DNA of 64,000 nt from Pseudomonadota bacterium (lineage in GTDB: Bacteria > Pseudomonadota > Alphaproteobacteria > Rhodospirillales > Magnetospirillaceae): assembly GCA_021793155.1 (NCBI GenBank), contig JAJYTF010000006.1, positions 62,001 to 126,000 on the forward strand, read 5' to 3'. Shown here piece by piece: positions 38,956 to 49,196 of the stretch. Position 1 is the first letter of the stretch, and the number at the start of each line of letters is the position of its first letter. The notes beneath the pieces are model-generated. The model searched no databases, was not told the DNA's origin, and saw only the letters and a list, made by a program, of their open reading frames with translations. The position numbers and the translations under genes were made by a program.

Positions 38956-41421
38956 ATGTTCAGGACCACCGACTCGAAGGTACCGTTGCAGCGCGCCTCG
39001 GTAAACGAGGTGGCCGCCATCAAGCAGGACCTCACGGACCACCTGGTCTATTCGGTGGGCAAGGATCCCCTGCTGGCAACTTCGCGCGACTGGTTCTTGG
39101 CCGCCGCCTATGCGGTCCGCGACCGCCTCATCGACCAATGGATGAAGACGATGCGCGGCTACTACGACAATGACGTGAAACGCGTCTACTACCTGTCGAT
39201 GGAGTTTTTGGTCGGCCGCGCGCTTACCAACGCCATGATCAACCTGGGTGTTCATGAAGCGTTCCGCGAGGCGGTCGGCGAACTGGGCTACGACCTCGAC
39301 GAGCTGCAGACCTGGGAGGTCGAGCCGGCCCTCGGCAATGGCGGCCTCGGACGGTTGGCCGCCTGCCTGGTGGACAGCATGGCGACCCTCGGCATGCCGG
39401 GTTTCGGCTACGGCATCCGCTACGAGTTCGGCATGTTCACCCAGCATGTCGAGCAGGGCTGGCAGGTCGAAGCCCCGGAGAACTGGCTTCGCTATGGCAA
39501 TCCATGGGAATTCCAGCGTCCGGGGGTCATCTACCCCGTGCGTTTCGGCGGCAGGGTGGTGCGCTATCGCGACGGTGAGAGCCGCTGGCGCCACCAGTGG
39601 ATCGATGCAGAAGAGGTGATGGCGATGGCCTACGACGTGCCGGTTCCCGGCTACGGTGGTGAGACCGTCAACAATCTTCGTCTATGGGTGGCAAAGTCAA
39701 CGAGAGAATTTAATCTTAAATACTTCAATCAGGGAAACTATATAGAGGCGGTTCGAGATAAGAACGAATCGGAAAACCTGTCGAAAGTGCTTTATCCAAG
39801 TGATTCGACGGCCCGAGGCAAGGAGCTGCGCTTTCGTCAGGAATATTTCTTCGTTTGCGCCTCGTTGCAGGACATCCTGGCCCGCTTCCGCAAGACCCAC
39901 GCCAATTTCGACCTGCTGCCCGATTACGTGGCGCTGCAACTCAACGATACTCATCCGGCTATGGCCGTGGCCGAACTGATGCGCATCCTGGTGGACGAAC
40001 ACCATTACGACTGGGAGCGCGCCTGGGACATCACCGTCCGGACCTGCGGCTATACCAATCACACCCTGCTGCCGGAAGCGTTGGAAACCTGGCCGGTGGG
40101 GCTGTTCGAGCAGTTGTTGCCGCGCCACCTCGAAATCATCTACGAGATCAATCAGCGCTTCCTCAACGCGGTGCGTTACAGCTGGCCGGGCGACGTCGAA
40201 GTGCTGCGCCGCATGTCCCTGATCGACGAGAACGGGGAGCGGCGTGTCCGCATGGCCCATCTGGCGGTGGTCGGCTCGCACAAGGTCAACGGCGTGGCCA
40301 GAATCCACACCGACCTGATGAAAAGCACGATCTTCTCGGATTTCGAACGCTTCCAGCCGGGCAAGATCACCTGCAAGACCAACGGCATCACGCCGCGCCG
40401 CTGGCTGCTGGCCGCCAATCCGCTGCTCGCCTCGCTGATCACCTCGCGCATCGGCGATCGGTGGATCTCTCATCTCGACGATTTGAAAGCCCTGGTCCCG
40501 CTCGCCGACGACCCCGCTTTCCGTGGCGACTTCACCGCGGCCAAACGCGCCAACAAATTGCGGCTGGCCCATGTCATCGACCAGCGCCTGGGCATTCCGG
40601 TCAACACCAATTCGCTGTTCGACGTGATGGTCAAGCGGATGCACGAATACAAGCGCCAGTTGCTGAATGTCCTGCATGTGGTGACGCGCTACAATCGGAT
40701 CCGGGCCAATCCGACCCTGCCGACGGTGCCGCGTACGGTGATTATCGGTGGCAAGGCGGCGCCGGGCTACGTCATGGCCAAGCTGATCATCAAACTGATC
40801 AACGACGTGGCCGACGTCATCAACAACGACCCATTGGTGGGGAGCCGTCTGAAGCTGGTTTTCGTACCGAACTACAACGTCTCCACGGCCGAAATGATCA
40901 TTCCGGCGGCCGACCTCTCCGAGCAGATCAGTACGGCGGGAACTGAGGCCTCGGGCACCGGCAACATGAAGCTGGCCCTTAACGGCGCGCTTACCGTCGG
41001 CACCTGGGACGGCGCCAATGTGGAGATCTGCGAGGAGGTGGGCGAAGAGAACATGTTCCTCTTCGGCCTGTCCGCCCACGAGGTGGCAGGCCTGCGTCGC
41101 AGCGGCTGGGACAGCAATGCCGCCATCGCCGCCGATCCTGAACTGGCCCAAGTCCTGGACATGATCGGCAACGGCTATTTTTCGCCCGACCAGCCCGACC
41201 GCTTCCGGCCGATCGTCGACACCTTGACGGTGGGAGGCGACTACTACCTGCTGACCGCCGACTACCGGTCGTACGTGGCGACGCAGGAGCGGGTGGACCA
41301 GCTCTTCCGGACCACGGACGACTGGTCCCGGCGCGCCATCCTCAACGTCGCGCGGATGGGGAAGTTCTCGTCGGACCGCACCGTCGCCGAGTATGGCGAT
41401 GAGATCTGGGGGGTGCGCTGA
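38956..41421 (+). CDS. glgP: Glycogen phosphorylase
   Basis: An 821-residue GT35 enzyme that phosphorolyses alpha-1,4-glucan to glucose-1-phosphate. Family motifs are clear: YYLSMEFLVGRALTNAM, EPALGNGGLGRLAAC, NDTHPAMAVAELMR, KTNGITPRRWL, VKRMHEYKRQLLN and EASGTGNMKLALNGALT, with the PLP lysine at about residue 672. ATG 38956 has GGAGCGCGAGG upstream; the longer frame from 38848 is not needed. Codons 245-285 or so are markedly AT-rich (see findings). It closes the glucan cluster, 123 bases after treY. Confidence 0.96.
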   Translation: MFRTTDSKVPLQRASVNEVAAIKQDLTDHLVYSVGKDPLLATSRDWFLAAAYAVRDRLIDQWMKTMRGYYDNDVKRVYYLSMEFLVGRALTNAMINLGVHEAFREAVGELGYDLDELQTWEVEPALGNGGLGRLAACLVDSMATLGMPGFGYGIRYEFGMFTQHVEQGWQVEAPENWLRYGNPWEFQRPGVIYPVRFGGRVVRYRDGESRWRHQWIDAEEVMAMAYDVPVPGYGGETVNNLRLWVAKSTREFNLKYFNQGNYIEAVRDKNESENLSKVLYPSDSTARGKELRFRQEYFFVCASLQDILARFRKTHANFDLLPDYVALQLNDTHPAMAVAELMRILVDEHHYDWERAWDITVRTCGYTNHTLLPEALETWPVGLFEQLLPRHLEIIYEINQRFLNAVRYSWPGDVEVLRRMSLIDENGERRVRMAHLAVVGSHKVNGVARIHTDLMKSTIFSDFERFQPGKITCKTNGITPRRWLLAANPLLASLITSRIGDRWISHLDDLKALVPLADDPAFRGDFTAAKRANKLRLAHVIDQRLGIPVNTNSLFDVMVKRMHEYKRQLLNVLHVVTRYNRIRANPTLPTVPRTVIIGGKAAPGYVMAKLIIKLINDVADVINNDPLVGSRLKLVFVPNYNVSTAEMIIPAADLSEQISTAGTEASGTGNMKLALNGALTVGTWDGANVEICEEVGEENMFLFGLSAHEVAGLRRSGWDSNAAIAADPELAQVLDMIGNGYFSPDQPDRFRPIVDTLTVGGDYYLLTADYRSYVATQERVDQLFRTTDDWSRRAILNVARMGKFSSDRTVAEYGDEIWGVR

Positions 41422-41437
41422 CCCGGGCCTGCCCTCC

Positions 41438-42349
41438 TCAAGGTTGTGCGGTGAGGGCGTCCTTCGGCAGGCCGTCGGCATCGGCGGGCCTGGCGGGGCG
41501 CGGCGTCGGAGCGGGAGAGGGTGTCGGGCCGCTACCGCCTTCGGCCGCCTTTTCCGCGGTCGCTGTTCCGCCGGCCGGCTTGTCCTTGGCGTCCTTCGGT
41601 GGTGCCTTTGCCGCCGCCCTGGCCGCCGCTTTCACGCTCGCCGCCTCCCTGCGCAGGCGGGCTTCCACCTCGTCGATGGTGTAGCGCGGCAATTGCCGGC
41701 GCAGGGATTCGATGGCGATCTTCGGCTGGAAGGCCATGTCCTGCTCTTCCAGTTCGACCACGTCGCCTTCCTGCGCCCGGCGGTACCAGTAGTAGGCTTC
41801 CGCACGGTCGGGGCGGACGCCCCAACCCGCCTCGTAGGCGGCACCGAGCATGTATTCGGCGGCCGGGTGGTGGTGATCGGCCGCCTTTTTCAGCCATTTC
41901 ACCGCTTCCACCGGATCGCGCGGCACGCCGCGCCCGCGCAGGGTCATCCGGCCGATGGCGTATTCGGCATCTGGCAGGTTCCCCGCCGCTGCCTTGCGGT
42001 AGTAGGTCATGGCTTCTGCCAAGTCACGGCGCCCAGCCTTGCCGGATTCGTATAGCAGTCCTAAAGCGTAAAGGGCATCGATATTGTTCGATGCTGCCGC
42101 TTTTTCATACCAATACTTCGCCTTGACGATATCCCCCGGGACCCCAAGGCCGAATTGATAAAGGTATCCGATCGAGTATTGAGCCCGGGCATCCCCGGCT
42201 GCTGCCGCCGTCTGCCACGCTTCCATAGCCTTGGCATAGTCGCCGGTTCGAAGAGCGTCGACTCCGTCGTCGAATTGCGCCAGCACCGGCGAGGTGCAGA
42301 TCAGAAGCGCGCCGAGAATCGACAGCAGTGTGCGAGACAGTTGGCTCAT
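41438..42349 (-). CDS. Sel1-repeat protein, exported
   Basis: A 303-residue protein. The N-terminus MSQLSRTLLSILGALLICTSPVLA-Q is a Sec signal peptide. It is followed by Sel1-like helical repeats: AMEAWQTAAAAGDARAQYSIGYLYQFGLG, AKYWYEKAAASNNIDALYALGLLYESG, AMTYYRKAAAGNLPDAEYAIGRM and a fourth; then a linker and a low-complexity Ala/Lys/Pro/Thr tail after about residue 230. Sel1 proteins bind partners in the envelope. The long open frame upstream of ATG 42349 is not used, as the signal peptide marks the start. It is divergent from the CHAP-domain gene, sharing an AT-richer promoter region. Confidence 0.88.
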   Translation of the reverse strand: MSQLSRTLLSILGALLICTSPVLAQFDDGVDALRTGDYAKAMEAWQTAAAAGDARAQYSIGYLYQFGLGVPGDIVKAKYWYEKAAASNNIDALYALGLLYESGKAGRRDLAEAMTYYRKAAAGNLPDAEYAIGRMTLRGRGVPRDPVEAVKWLKKAADHHHPAAEYMLGAAYEAGWGVRPDRAEAYYWYRRAQEGDVVELEEQDMAFQPKIAIESLRRQLPRYTIDEVEARLRREAASVKAAARAAAKAPPKDAKDKPAGGTATAEKAAEGGSGPTPSPAPTPRPARPADADGLPKDALTAQP

Positions 42350-42558
42350 GGCTTGTTTATAGGCTGATGCCCGACCTAAGTCACGTCCACCTTTCCCTTG
42401 CTGGTAAAGTGTTCCAGTCTTGGCGGCCCGCTTGATCCAAGGGTTGGCAGCCAAAATTGGCGCAAAAAATTGCATACGACTGTCATTCTGTGGTTGCTTT
42501 TTGCGCTTGTACAAAGGTAAATGAATTCCGCCAAAACCCATTGACGGGGAGGGTCTGG

Positions 42559-43290
42559 GTGCAGGTGCACTCCCGAAGTATTGCCGCTTTGGTGATTGCT
42601 GCGGTATTGATGTATTCAACCGAGGCAGGCGCTCTTTCGTGCGTTCCATTCGCTCGTGAGGTTTCGGGCATCAGCCTCCGCGGAGATGCCTGGACCTGGT
42701 GGAATGGTGCTGTCGGTCAGTATGATCGAGGCCAGGCGCCGCGTCAGGGCGCGGTGTTCGTCTTCAAGAAGCACGGGTCTATGCATCACGGCCACGTGGC
42801 CGTGGTGGCGCGTGTCATCAATTCCCGCAAGATATTGGTCAATCACGCCAATTGGGCGCCCCATCGGGGCCATGGACGCGGGCAGGTATCGACCATGGTC
42901 GCGGTGGCAGATGTTTCGCCGCGCAACGACTGGACCGAAGTCCGGGTGTGGAACGCGGCGACGCAGGATTTCGGCACTCGCATCTATCCCACCTACGGCT
43001 TCGTTTACCCCAAGGTCTCGCATCCTCATCCCCAGCGGGCGTCTGTGGCGAAGGACGGCGGCGACATGCCGGCCGGGCCGGCGGTCGCCGGTACCGACCA
43101 GCCGGGCGCCGCAATCCCCTTGGATGCCGGCGCGCACACCGTTGCTGAAGTGAAGCCGGCCGAGGCAACAGCCGTTCTGGCGAAAACGGAGGTCACCGCA
43201 GCAGTGTTGGTGACCGACCCGAAAAACACCGAGGCGGCTTGGGATGGGGACCGTGCGGCCGCAGAACGTTCCGGCGCGGGCCATTACTGA
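42559..43290 (+). CDS. CHAP-domain (NlpC/P60-like) exported protein
   Basis: A 243-residue protein. Start GTG 42559 follows the ribosome site GGGGAGGG and gives a signal peptide (RSIAALVIAAVLMYSTEAGA). The mature N-terminus holds a CHAP domain: catalytic Cys in SCVPFAREVSG, the His motif MHHGHVAVVARV, and the polar residue Asn/His in VNHANWAP. These are the papain-like amidase elements that cut peptidoglycan. Residues after about 160 are low complexity, Ala/Pro/Val-rich and likely linker. It may have envelope remodelling activity; its target bond is unknown. Confidence 0.88.
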   Translation: MQVHSRSIAALVIAAVLMYSTEAGALSCVPFAREVSGISLRGDAWTWWNGAVGQYDRGQAPRQGAVFVFKKHGSMHHGHVAVVARVINSRKILVNHANWAPHRGHGRGQVSTMVAVADVSPRNDWTEVRVWNAATQDFGTRIYPTYGFVYPKVSHPHPQRASVAKDGGDMPAGPAVAGTDQPGAAIPLDAGAHTVAEVKPAEATAVLAKTEVTAAVLVTDPKNTEAAWDGDRAAAERSGAGHY

Positions 43291-43482
43291 TCCTATCAGA
43301 CCGAAATATCACGAAGTCTGACGCACCTTGCTTTTCTCCTCGCCGATTTTTCAGGTAGTGTCCACCGGCACGGCCGTAGTGCCGCTGCACAAGCTTCTTG
43401 AGCGATTGTGCTCTGACTCGTTTTCGTTCGGCAGGGTACCGGCTCCCGCAGCGGCTGGTTTCCGCAGCGTGAGACAAAGAGG

Positions 43483-45088
43483 GTGCGTGTGGGAGTCCCC
43501 GCTTCACAGACCCGATGGTTCCGCCATCTGTCCCGAAATGTGCCCGATCTTGTCTGCTCCAGCCGCGGTGGCGTGATCGATTACATCAATCCTGCCGGTG
43601 CCCGGCTGCTCGGTTACGGTGACCCGACTCTCCTTTCCGGCCGGCCGCTCTCCGACCTGCTCCGCGTCAGTGACCGCGCTGTGGTCGAAGCGGGGCCGTC
43701 TGCCCCGGCGGCGGAGGGCCAGGCACATCCGGTGGTTTTTCTCTCGGCGGCGGGGCAGCCCATAGCCGCCTCGGCCTGGATCTATCGGCGGGGGAAGGGG
43801 GCGCAAGGCTGCATGCTGCTGTATGGACAGGTCTCTGACGAAGGCCAGCGTCCGCCGTCGCGGTCGGAACAGGTCTTCGTCTTGCGCGACGCCACCGAGC
43901 GCGAGCAGATCGAAGACAAGCTGCGTCTAGCCGCCACGGTGTTCGAGACCATTGCCGAAGGCATCATGGTGCTCGACGCCAGTTTCCGCATCACCGCCGT
44001 CAATCCGGCGTTCACCTCGATCACCGGCTATGCCTTGGATGAGGTGGCCGGCCGCCAACCGCGACCCGCTCGAGCGCATTCGTACGGCGGTGCGTGACGA
44101 GGGACGATGGGACTGTGAGCAATGGAGCAGGCGGAAGAACGGCGAGGAATACGCCGAACGCGTGTCGCTCAGCGCCATCCCCGACGACGCTTCCAGCGTG
44201 CATGCCCTGCTGAAGAATGCCGATGCCGCCATGTACCGGGCCAAGGAGCAGGGCAAGGCCAACTACCAGTTCTTCACCGCCGAACTCAATGCCGAGGCCC
44301 GCCAGCGCATGGTCATCAAGAACGGCTTGTCCAAGGCGCTGGAACGGCAGGAGTTCGCCCTGCACTATCAGCCGAAATGCGACCTCGCCACCGGCCGGCT
44401 GACTGGCGCCGAGGCGCTTTTGCGCTGGTGCAGCCCAGAGCTGGGGATGGTCTCTCCGGCCAAGTTCATCCCCGTCATGGAGGATACCGGCCTGATCGGC
44501 ATCGTCGGCGACTGGGTCCTTGAGGCCGCTTCCCGGCAATACAAGCTGTGGCGGGATTCCGGCTATCCGCATATGCGGGTGGCGGTGAACCTGTCGGTCC
44601 GCCAACTGCGGCAAGGCAACCTGACCCGGACCGTGGAGGACGTCCTCATGCGGGTCGGCATCGAGCCGTCGGGCCTCGAACTGGAGATTACCGAAAGCAT
44701 GATCATGCGGGACACCGAACACGCCGTGGCCGTCTTGAGGAGTCTCAGCGACATGGGCATCCATCTGGCGATGGACGATTTCGGCACCGGCTATTCGTCG
44801 CTCAGCTACCTGAAGCGGTTCCCGCTGCACACCATCAAGATCGACCGCAGCTTCATCAACGACATCGCCTGGGATCCTGACGATCGCGAGATCATCCGCA
44901 GCATCATCACCATGGGCCATTCGCTGCGCCGGCGCATCGTCGCCGAGGGGGTTGAGACGGAAGACCAGCGGGTATTGCTGCGCAAGTTGCGCTGCGACGA
45001 GATGCAAGGGTACCTGCTCAGCCCACCAATGCCTCCGGCCGATATCGATCGTATGCTGGCGTCCACCCGGCACGGAGCAGAAGTATAA
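43483..45088 (+). pseudogene. Broken PAS-(GGDEF)-EAL cyclic-di-GMP signalling gene
   Basis: The first open frame (43483-44097) has two PAS-like segments (VPDLVCSSRGGVIDYINPAGARLLGY and VFETIAEGIMVLDASFRITAVNPAFTSITGYALDEV), then runs into a stop. A shift near 44055 restores the frame, RDPLERIRTAVRDEGRWDCEQWSRRKNGEEYAE. Next, SLSAIPDDASSVHALLKNADAAMYRAKEQG joins the PAS end directly to the very end of a GGDEF domain, so nearly all of that domain is missing. The C-terminal EAL domain (about 44300-45088) is intact: GAEALLRW, NLSVRQL, LEITES, MDDFGTGYSSL, IKIDRSF, AEGVET. It could still act as a phosphodiesterase only if separately translated. A shared ISAI-like sequence may have mediated the deletion. 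Confidence 0.8.
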
Positions 45089-45117
45089 TTGCGCAGTTGA
45101 ACGCGAAACCGTAGATT
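45089..45117 (+). promoter_or_regulatory. Candidate promoter for the transketolase operon
   Basis: -35 TTGCGC (45089-45094), a 17-base spacer and -10 TAGATT (45112-45117), between the EAL gene end and tkt. The match is moderate. No clear CbbR box is visible. Confidence 0.4.
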
Positions 45118-45240
45118 TTTCCTCCACGGCGCCGACTGCTACAGAGATTCTTGAAATCTGCGCCGAAAAGGACGACAAGCGCCAATGCACGGGCGCAGTG
45201 TTCGGGCGCAGCTCAAAAACAGGTGGAAGGTTCTCCCTTC

Positions 45241-47241
45241 ATGACAGCGGATCTCGCCAAGCGTTCCCATGCGGTGGCCTCCCGGGACATGGCCAACGCC
45301 ATTCGTTTCCTTGCCGTCGACGCCATCGAAAAAGCCAAGTCCGGTCACCCGGGCATGCCGATGGGCATGGCCGACGTGGCGACGGTCCTGTTCACCCGCT
45401 TTCTCAAGTTCGACGCCAAGGCGCCTCGCTGGGCCGATCGCGACCGCTTCATCCTGTCCGCCGGCCACGGCTCAATGCTGCTTTACGCGCTGGCCTACCT
45501 CACCGGTTTCGATGACGTCGATATCGACCAGGTGAAGAATTTCCGCCAGCTTGGTGCCCGCACCGCAGGTCATCCGGAATACGGCCATGTGGCAATCGCC
45601 GAAACCACCACCGGCCCTCTGGGACAAGGCATCGCCAACGCGGTCGGCTTCGCCCTGGCCGAGAAAATGCTCGCCGCTCGTTTCGGCCGTGAGGCGGTGG
45701 ACCACTACACCTACGTGATCGCCGGCGACGGCTGCCTGATGGAAGGCATCAGCCAGGAGGCCATCTCGCTGGCCGGCCACCATAAATTGGCCAAGCTGAT
45801 CCTGCTGTGGGACGATAACGAGATCTGCATCGACGGCCAGACCAGTCTGACCACCAGCGACGACCAACTGGCGCGCTTCCGCGCCAGCAACTGGAACGCC
45901 ACCCGGGTCGATGGCCATGACCACGAGGCCATCGCCCAGGCCATCGAAGCGGCGCGACATTCTGACAGGCCGTCGTTGATCGCCTGCCGGACGATCATCG
46001 GCTACGGTGCGCCGACCAAGGCGGGTTCGGAAAAGACCCATGGTTCGCCGCTGGGAGCTGAAGAGATCGCAGGGGCCCGAGCCAAACTTGGCTGGCCGCA
46101 CGAGCCCTTCGTCGTGCCGGCCCCGGTGCTGGATGCCTGGCGGGCCGCCGGTTCACGCGGTGCGGTCGAGCGGTCGGCGTGGGAGAAGCGGCTGGCTGCT
46201 CTCGATCCGGCCAGGCGGGCCGAATTCAACCGTATGCTGTCCGGCCGCCTGCCCGACGGCTGGAAGGCCGCCGCCGCCTCGTTCAAGTCCAAGGCCATTG
46301 CCGAGAAGCCGAAATGGGCCGCTCGCAAAGCCTCGCAGGAGGCGCTGGAGGTGCTGACCGCCACCGTTCCCGAACTGATCGGAGGTTCAGCCGACCTGAC
46401 CCACTCCAACCTCACCATCACCAAGGCGACGCGGCCGATCACGCCCGACGACGCCTCGGGCAGCTATCTCCACTATGGGGTTCGCGAGCATGGGATGGCC
46501 TCGCTGATGAACGGCATGGCCCTGCATGGCGGTTTCATTCCCTATGGGGCCACCTTCATGGTGTTCACCGATTATCTGCGGCCGGCTTTGCGGATGTCGG
46601 CGCTGATGGGGCTGCGGGTCGTTTATCTGATGACTCATGACTCCATCGGCCTCGGCGAGGACGGCCCGACCCATCAGCCGATCGAGCATTTGGCTTCGCT
46701 GCGCGCCATGCCTAATCTCCGTGTGTTCCGCCCCTGCGACCCGGTGGAGACCATGGAGTGCTATGAATTGGCGCTGGAGGACACCTTGGGCCCGAGTCTG
46801 CTCTCGCTGTCGCGCCAGAACTTGCCGACCGTGCGCACCGATGCCGGCGAAAACAAGTCGGCCCGGGGCGCTTATGTGCTGGCCGAGGCGAACGGCACCC
46901 GCCAGGTAACGCTGATCGCCACCGGCTCGGAGGTGGAACTGGCGCTGGCGGCCCGCGACCTGCTGGCCGCCAAGGGGGTGGCTGCCGCCGTGGTGTCCAT
47001 GCCGTGTTGGGAACTGTTTGACCGGCAGGATGCGGCCTATCGCGCCGCCGTCCTCGGAGAGGGAACGGTCAAGGTGGCGGTCGAGGCCGCCTCGACCTTC
47101 GGCTGGGAGCGATATGTCGGTCCCGCTGGTACAGTTGTCGGGTTGACGGGCTTCGGAGCTTCCGGTCCACCCGATCAGGTTTACGCTCATTTCGGCATCA
47201 CCGCCGAGGCTGTGGCCAATGCCGCGCTGGCCCGTCTTTAA
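45241..47241 (+). CDS. tkt: Transketolase
   Basis: A 666-residue TPP enzyme moving two-carbon units in the pentose phosphate and Calvin cycles. Motifs: [27 protein letters not shown] (TPP), [13 protein letters not shown], and in the second half [19 protein letters not shown] with the acid-base histidines. Length and motifs are normal. Start at ATG 45241 ([14 protein letters not shown]); weak ribosome site GGAAGG. It is followed 18 bases later by fba, an arrangement seen in cbbT-cbbA operons of phototrophic and autotrophic alphaproteobacteria, so a role in carbon fixation is possible but not proved. Confidence 0.97.
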   Translation: MTADLAKRSHAVASRDMANAIRFLAVDAIEKAKSGHPGMPMGMADVATVLFTRFLKFDAKAPRWADRDRFILSAGHGSMLLYALAYLTGFDDVDIDQVKNFRQLGARTAGHPEYGHVAIAETTTGPLGQGIANAVGFALAEKMLAARFGREAVDHYTYVIAGDGCLMEGISQEAISLAGHHKLAKLILLWDDNEICIDGQTSLTTSDDQLARFRASNWNATRVDGHDHEAIAQAIEAARHSDRPSLIACRTIIGYGAPTKAGSEKTHGSPLGAEEIAGARAKLGWPHEPFVVPAPVLDAWRAAGSRGAVERSAWEKRLAALDPARRAEFNRMLSGRLPDGWKAAAASFKSKAIAEKPKWAARKASQEALEVLTATVPELIGGSADLTHSNLTITKATRPITPDDASGSYLHYGVREHGMASLMNGMALHGGFIPYGATFMVFTDYLRPALRMSALMGLRVVYLMTHDSIGLGEDGPTHQPIEHLASLRAMPNLRVFRPCDPVETMECYELALEDTLGPSLLSLSRQNLPTVRTDAGENKSARGAYVLAEANGTRQVTLIATGSEVELALAARDLLAAKGVAAAVVSMPCWELFDRQDAAYRAAVLGEGTVKVAVEAASTFGWERYVGPAGTVVGLTGFGASGPPDQVYAHFGITAEAVANAALARL

Positions 47242-47259
47242 CCAAGAGGAAGATCCAAG

Positions 47260-48324
47260 ATGGCTTTGATTTCTTTGCGTCAGCTGCTCGACCATGCCGC
47301 CGAGCATGGCTACGGGCTGCCCGCTTTCAACATCAACAACATGGAACAGATGCTGGCGATCATGGCGGCCGCCAAGAAGACCGACTCGCCGGTCATCATG
47401 CAGGCCAGCCGGGGCGCCCGCAGCTACGCGAACGACATCGTGCTGCGGCATCTGATCCAGGCGGCCACCGAGCTTTACCCCGACATTCCGGTGTGCATGC
47501 ACCAGGACCACGGCAACAGCCCGGAAACCTGCTTGTCGGCCATCACCAACGGCTTCACCTCGGTGATGATGGACGGCTCGTTGAAGGAAGACGCCAAGAC
47601 CCCCGGCGACTGGGAATACAATGTCGGGGTGACCAGCAAGGTGGTCGAGCTGTCCCATATGGTGGGCGTTTCGGTCGAGGGTGAGCTGGGTGTGCTCGGC
47701 TCGCTGGAAACCGGCAAGGGCGACAAGGAAGACGGCCATGGCTTCGAGGGCACCCTCGATCACAGCCAGCTGCTGACCGACCCCGACCAGGCGGTCGATT
47801 TCGTCAGAAAGACGAAGGTGGACGCCCTGGCCATCGCCATGGGCACCTCTCACGGTGCCTACAAGTTCAGCCGCAAGCCGACCGGCGACATCCTGGCCAT
47901 GCATGTCGTCAAGGCGATCAACAAGCGGCTGCCCAATATCCATCTGGTCATGCACGGCTCGTCTTCGGTGCCGCAGGACCTGCAGGACATCATCAACCAG
48001 TTCGGCGGCGAAATGCCGCAGACATTCGGCGTGCCGGTCGAGGAAATCCAGCAAGGCATCAAGCACGGCGTGCGCAAGATCAACATCGACACCGATTGCC
48101 GCATGGCTATCACCGGCCAGGTCCGCAAGGTGCTGATGGAGAAGCGCTCCGAGTTCGATCCGCGTGCGTTCTTGAAGCCGGCCATGGCGTCGATGCAGAA
48201 GCTGTGCGAACTGCGCTACGAGCAGTTCGGCACCGCCGGCCGGGCTTCGAAGATCAAGGTCGTGCCGCTGTCTGAGATGGCCAAACGCTACAAGGACGGC
48301 TCGCTCGATCCGAAGGTGAACTGA
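47260..48324 (+). CDS. fba: Class II fructose-bisphosphate aldolase, Calvin-cycle subtype
   Basis: A 354-residue zinc aldolase cleaving fructose- or sedoheptulose-bisphosphate. Zinc-binding [35 protein letters not shown], and VMHGSSSVP are all present. The long C-terminus ([21 protein letters not shown]) and sequence style are those of the subtype linked to Calvin-cycle operons (CbbA). AAGAGGAAG precedes ATG 47260. It lies between tkt and rpe and is probably cotranscribed with tkt. Confidence 0.97.
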   Translation: MALISLRQLLDHAAEHGYGLPAFNINNMEQMLAIMAAAKKTDSPVIMQASRGARSYANDIVLRHLIQAATELYPDIPVCMHQDHGNSPETCLSAITNGFTSVMMDGSLKEDAKTPGDWEYNVGVTSKVVELSHMVGVSVEGELGVLGSLETGKGDKEDGHGFEGTLDHSQLLTDPDQAVDFVRKTKVDALAIAMGTSHGAYKFSRKPTGDILAMHVVKAINKRLPNIHLVMHGSSSVPQDLQDIINQFGGEMPQTFGVPVEEIQQGIKHGVRKINIDTDCRMAITGQVRKVLMEKRSEFDPRAFLKPAMASMQKLCELRYEQFGTAGRASKIKVVPLSEMAKRYKDGSLDPKVN

Positions 48325-48341
48325 GCGCCGCTTTTAATCTT

Positions 48342-48406
48342 GGATTGCCGGGTCAGGCCCGGCAATGACGGAATATGCGTCATGCCCGGGCTTGACCCGG
48401 GCATCC
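48342..48406. repeat. Pair of inverted dispersed repeats between fba and rpe
   Basis: Arm 1 (48342-48370) and arm 2 (48378-48406) are diverged reverse complements of each other. Each is itself palindromic: TGCCGGGT-cagg-CCCGGCA and TGCCCGGG-cttga-CCCGGGCA. This is the common alphaproteobacterial dispersed palindrome family. It could act as terminator or mRNA-stabilising element. Confidence 0.9.
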
Positions 48407-48428
48407 ATGTTTCCAGGGGAAAGCCACC

Positions 48429-49067
48429 ATGACCGTCAAGATCGCGCCGTCCATTCTTTCCGCCGATTTTGCCCGCCTGGGTGAAGAGGTGAGGGCCATC
48501 GACGCGGCCGGGGCCGACTATATCCATGTCGATGTGATGGACGGGCATTTCGTTCCCAACCTGACCATTGGTCCGGCCGTGGTAAAAGCCCTGCGACCCC
48601 ATACCACCAAGGTTCTCGACGTCCACCTGATGATCGAGCCGGTAGATCCTTACGTCGCCGCATTCGCCGAAGCCGGCAGCGACATCATCACGGTGCATGC
48701 CGAAGCGACCCGCCATCTTGACCGCACTCTGCAGTTCGTCCGCTCGCTCGGCCGCAAGGCGGGGGTCTCGCTCAATCCGGCCACCCCGGAAGGCGCGATC
48801 GCCTATGTGCTCGACAAGGTCGACCTGATCCTGGTGATGTCGGTCAACCCGGGATTCGGCGGGCAGAGCTTCATTCCCTCGGCGCTGGACAAGATCCGCC
48901 GGCTGTGCGACATGGTCGGCGACCGGCCCATCGAAATCGAAGTGGACGGCGGCGTCACGGCGGAAAACGCCCAACTTCTCGCCACTGCCGGCGCCCAGGT
49001 GCTGGTGGCCGGAAGTGCCGTTTTCCGCACCCCGGATTATCGCGCCAACATAGCTGCTCTGCGCTGA
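48429..49067 (+). CDS. rpe: Ribulose-phosphate 3-epimerase
   Basis: A 212-residue TIM-barrel enzyme interconverting ribulose-5-phosphate and xylulose-5-phosphate. Motifs: [35 protein letters not shown] (metal-binding His and Asp), [26 protein letters not shown] and [10 protein letters not shown]. All ligands are present. ATG 48429 has GGGGAAAG upstream. It follows fba after the repeat, and the three enzymes regenerate pentose phosphates. Confidence 0.97.
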   Translation: MTVKIAPSILSADFARLGEEVRAIDAAGADYIHVDVMDGHFVPNLTIGPAVVKALRPHTTKVLDVHLMIEPVDPYVAAFAEAGSDIITVHAEATRHLDRTLQFVRSLGRKAGVSLNPATPEGAIAYVLDKVDLILVMSVNPGFGGQSFIPSALDKIRRLCDMVGDRPIEIEVDGGVTAENAQLLATAGAQVLVAGSAVFRTPDYRANIAALR

Positions 49068-49093
49068 GAAATTTAACCGCCGGTTGACTCGCT

Positions 49094-49138
49094 CTGTAAC
49101 TAAACTTTAATCCTATTGTCATGGGGCGAGGATATTGT
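49094..49138 (+). promoter_or_regulatory. PhoB-dependent promoter of the pst operon (three half-sites)
   Basis: CTGTAAC (49094-49100), CTTTAAT (49105-49111) and TTGTCAT (49116-49122) occur at an exact 11-bp period with AT-rich linkers, the geometry of Pho boxes. Ten bases later is TATTGT (49133-49138) as -10, the same spacing as in E. coli phoA. The third half-site replaces the -35. Strong candidate for PhoB activation. Confidence 0.85.
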
Positions 49139-49196
49139 GGGCATCCGTCGATCGGCATGATCGTGCCCGTCGACTGACTCTACAACCGGAGGACCA

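Noticed and set aside
45089-45240. CbbR (LysR-type) operator before the transketolase gene
   Set aside because: No clear T-N11-A palindrome could be found; Calvin-cycle regulation was not claimed.
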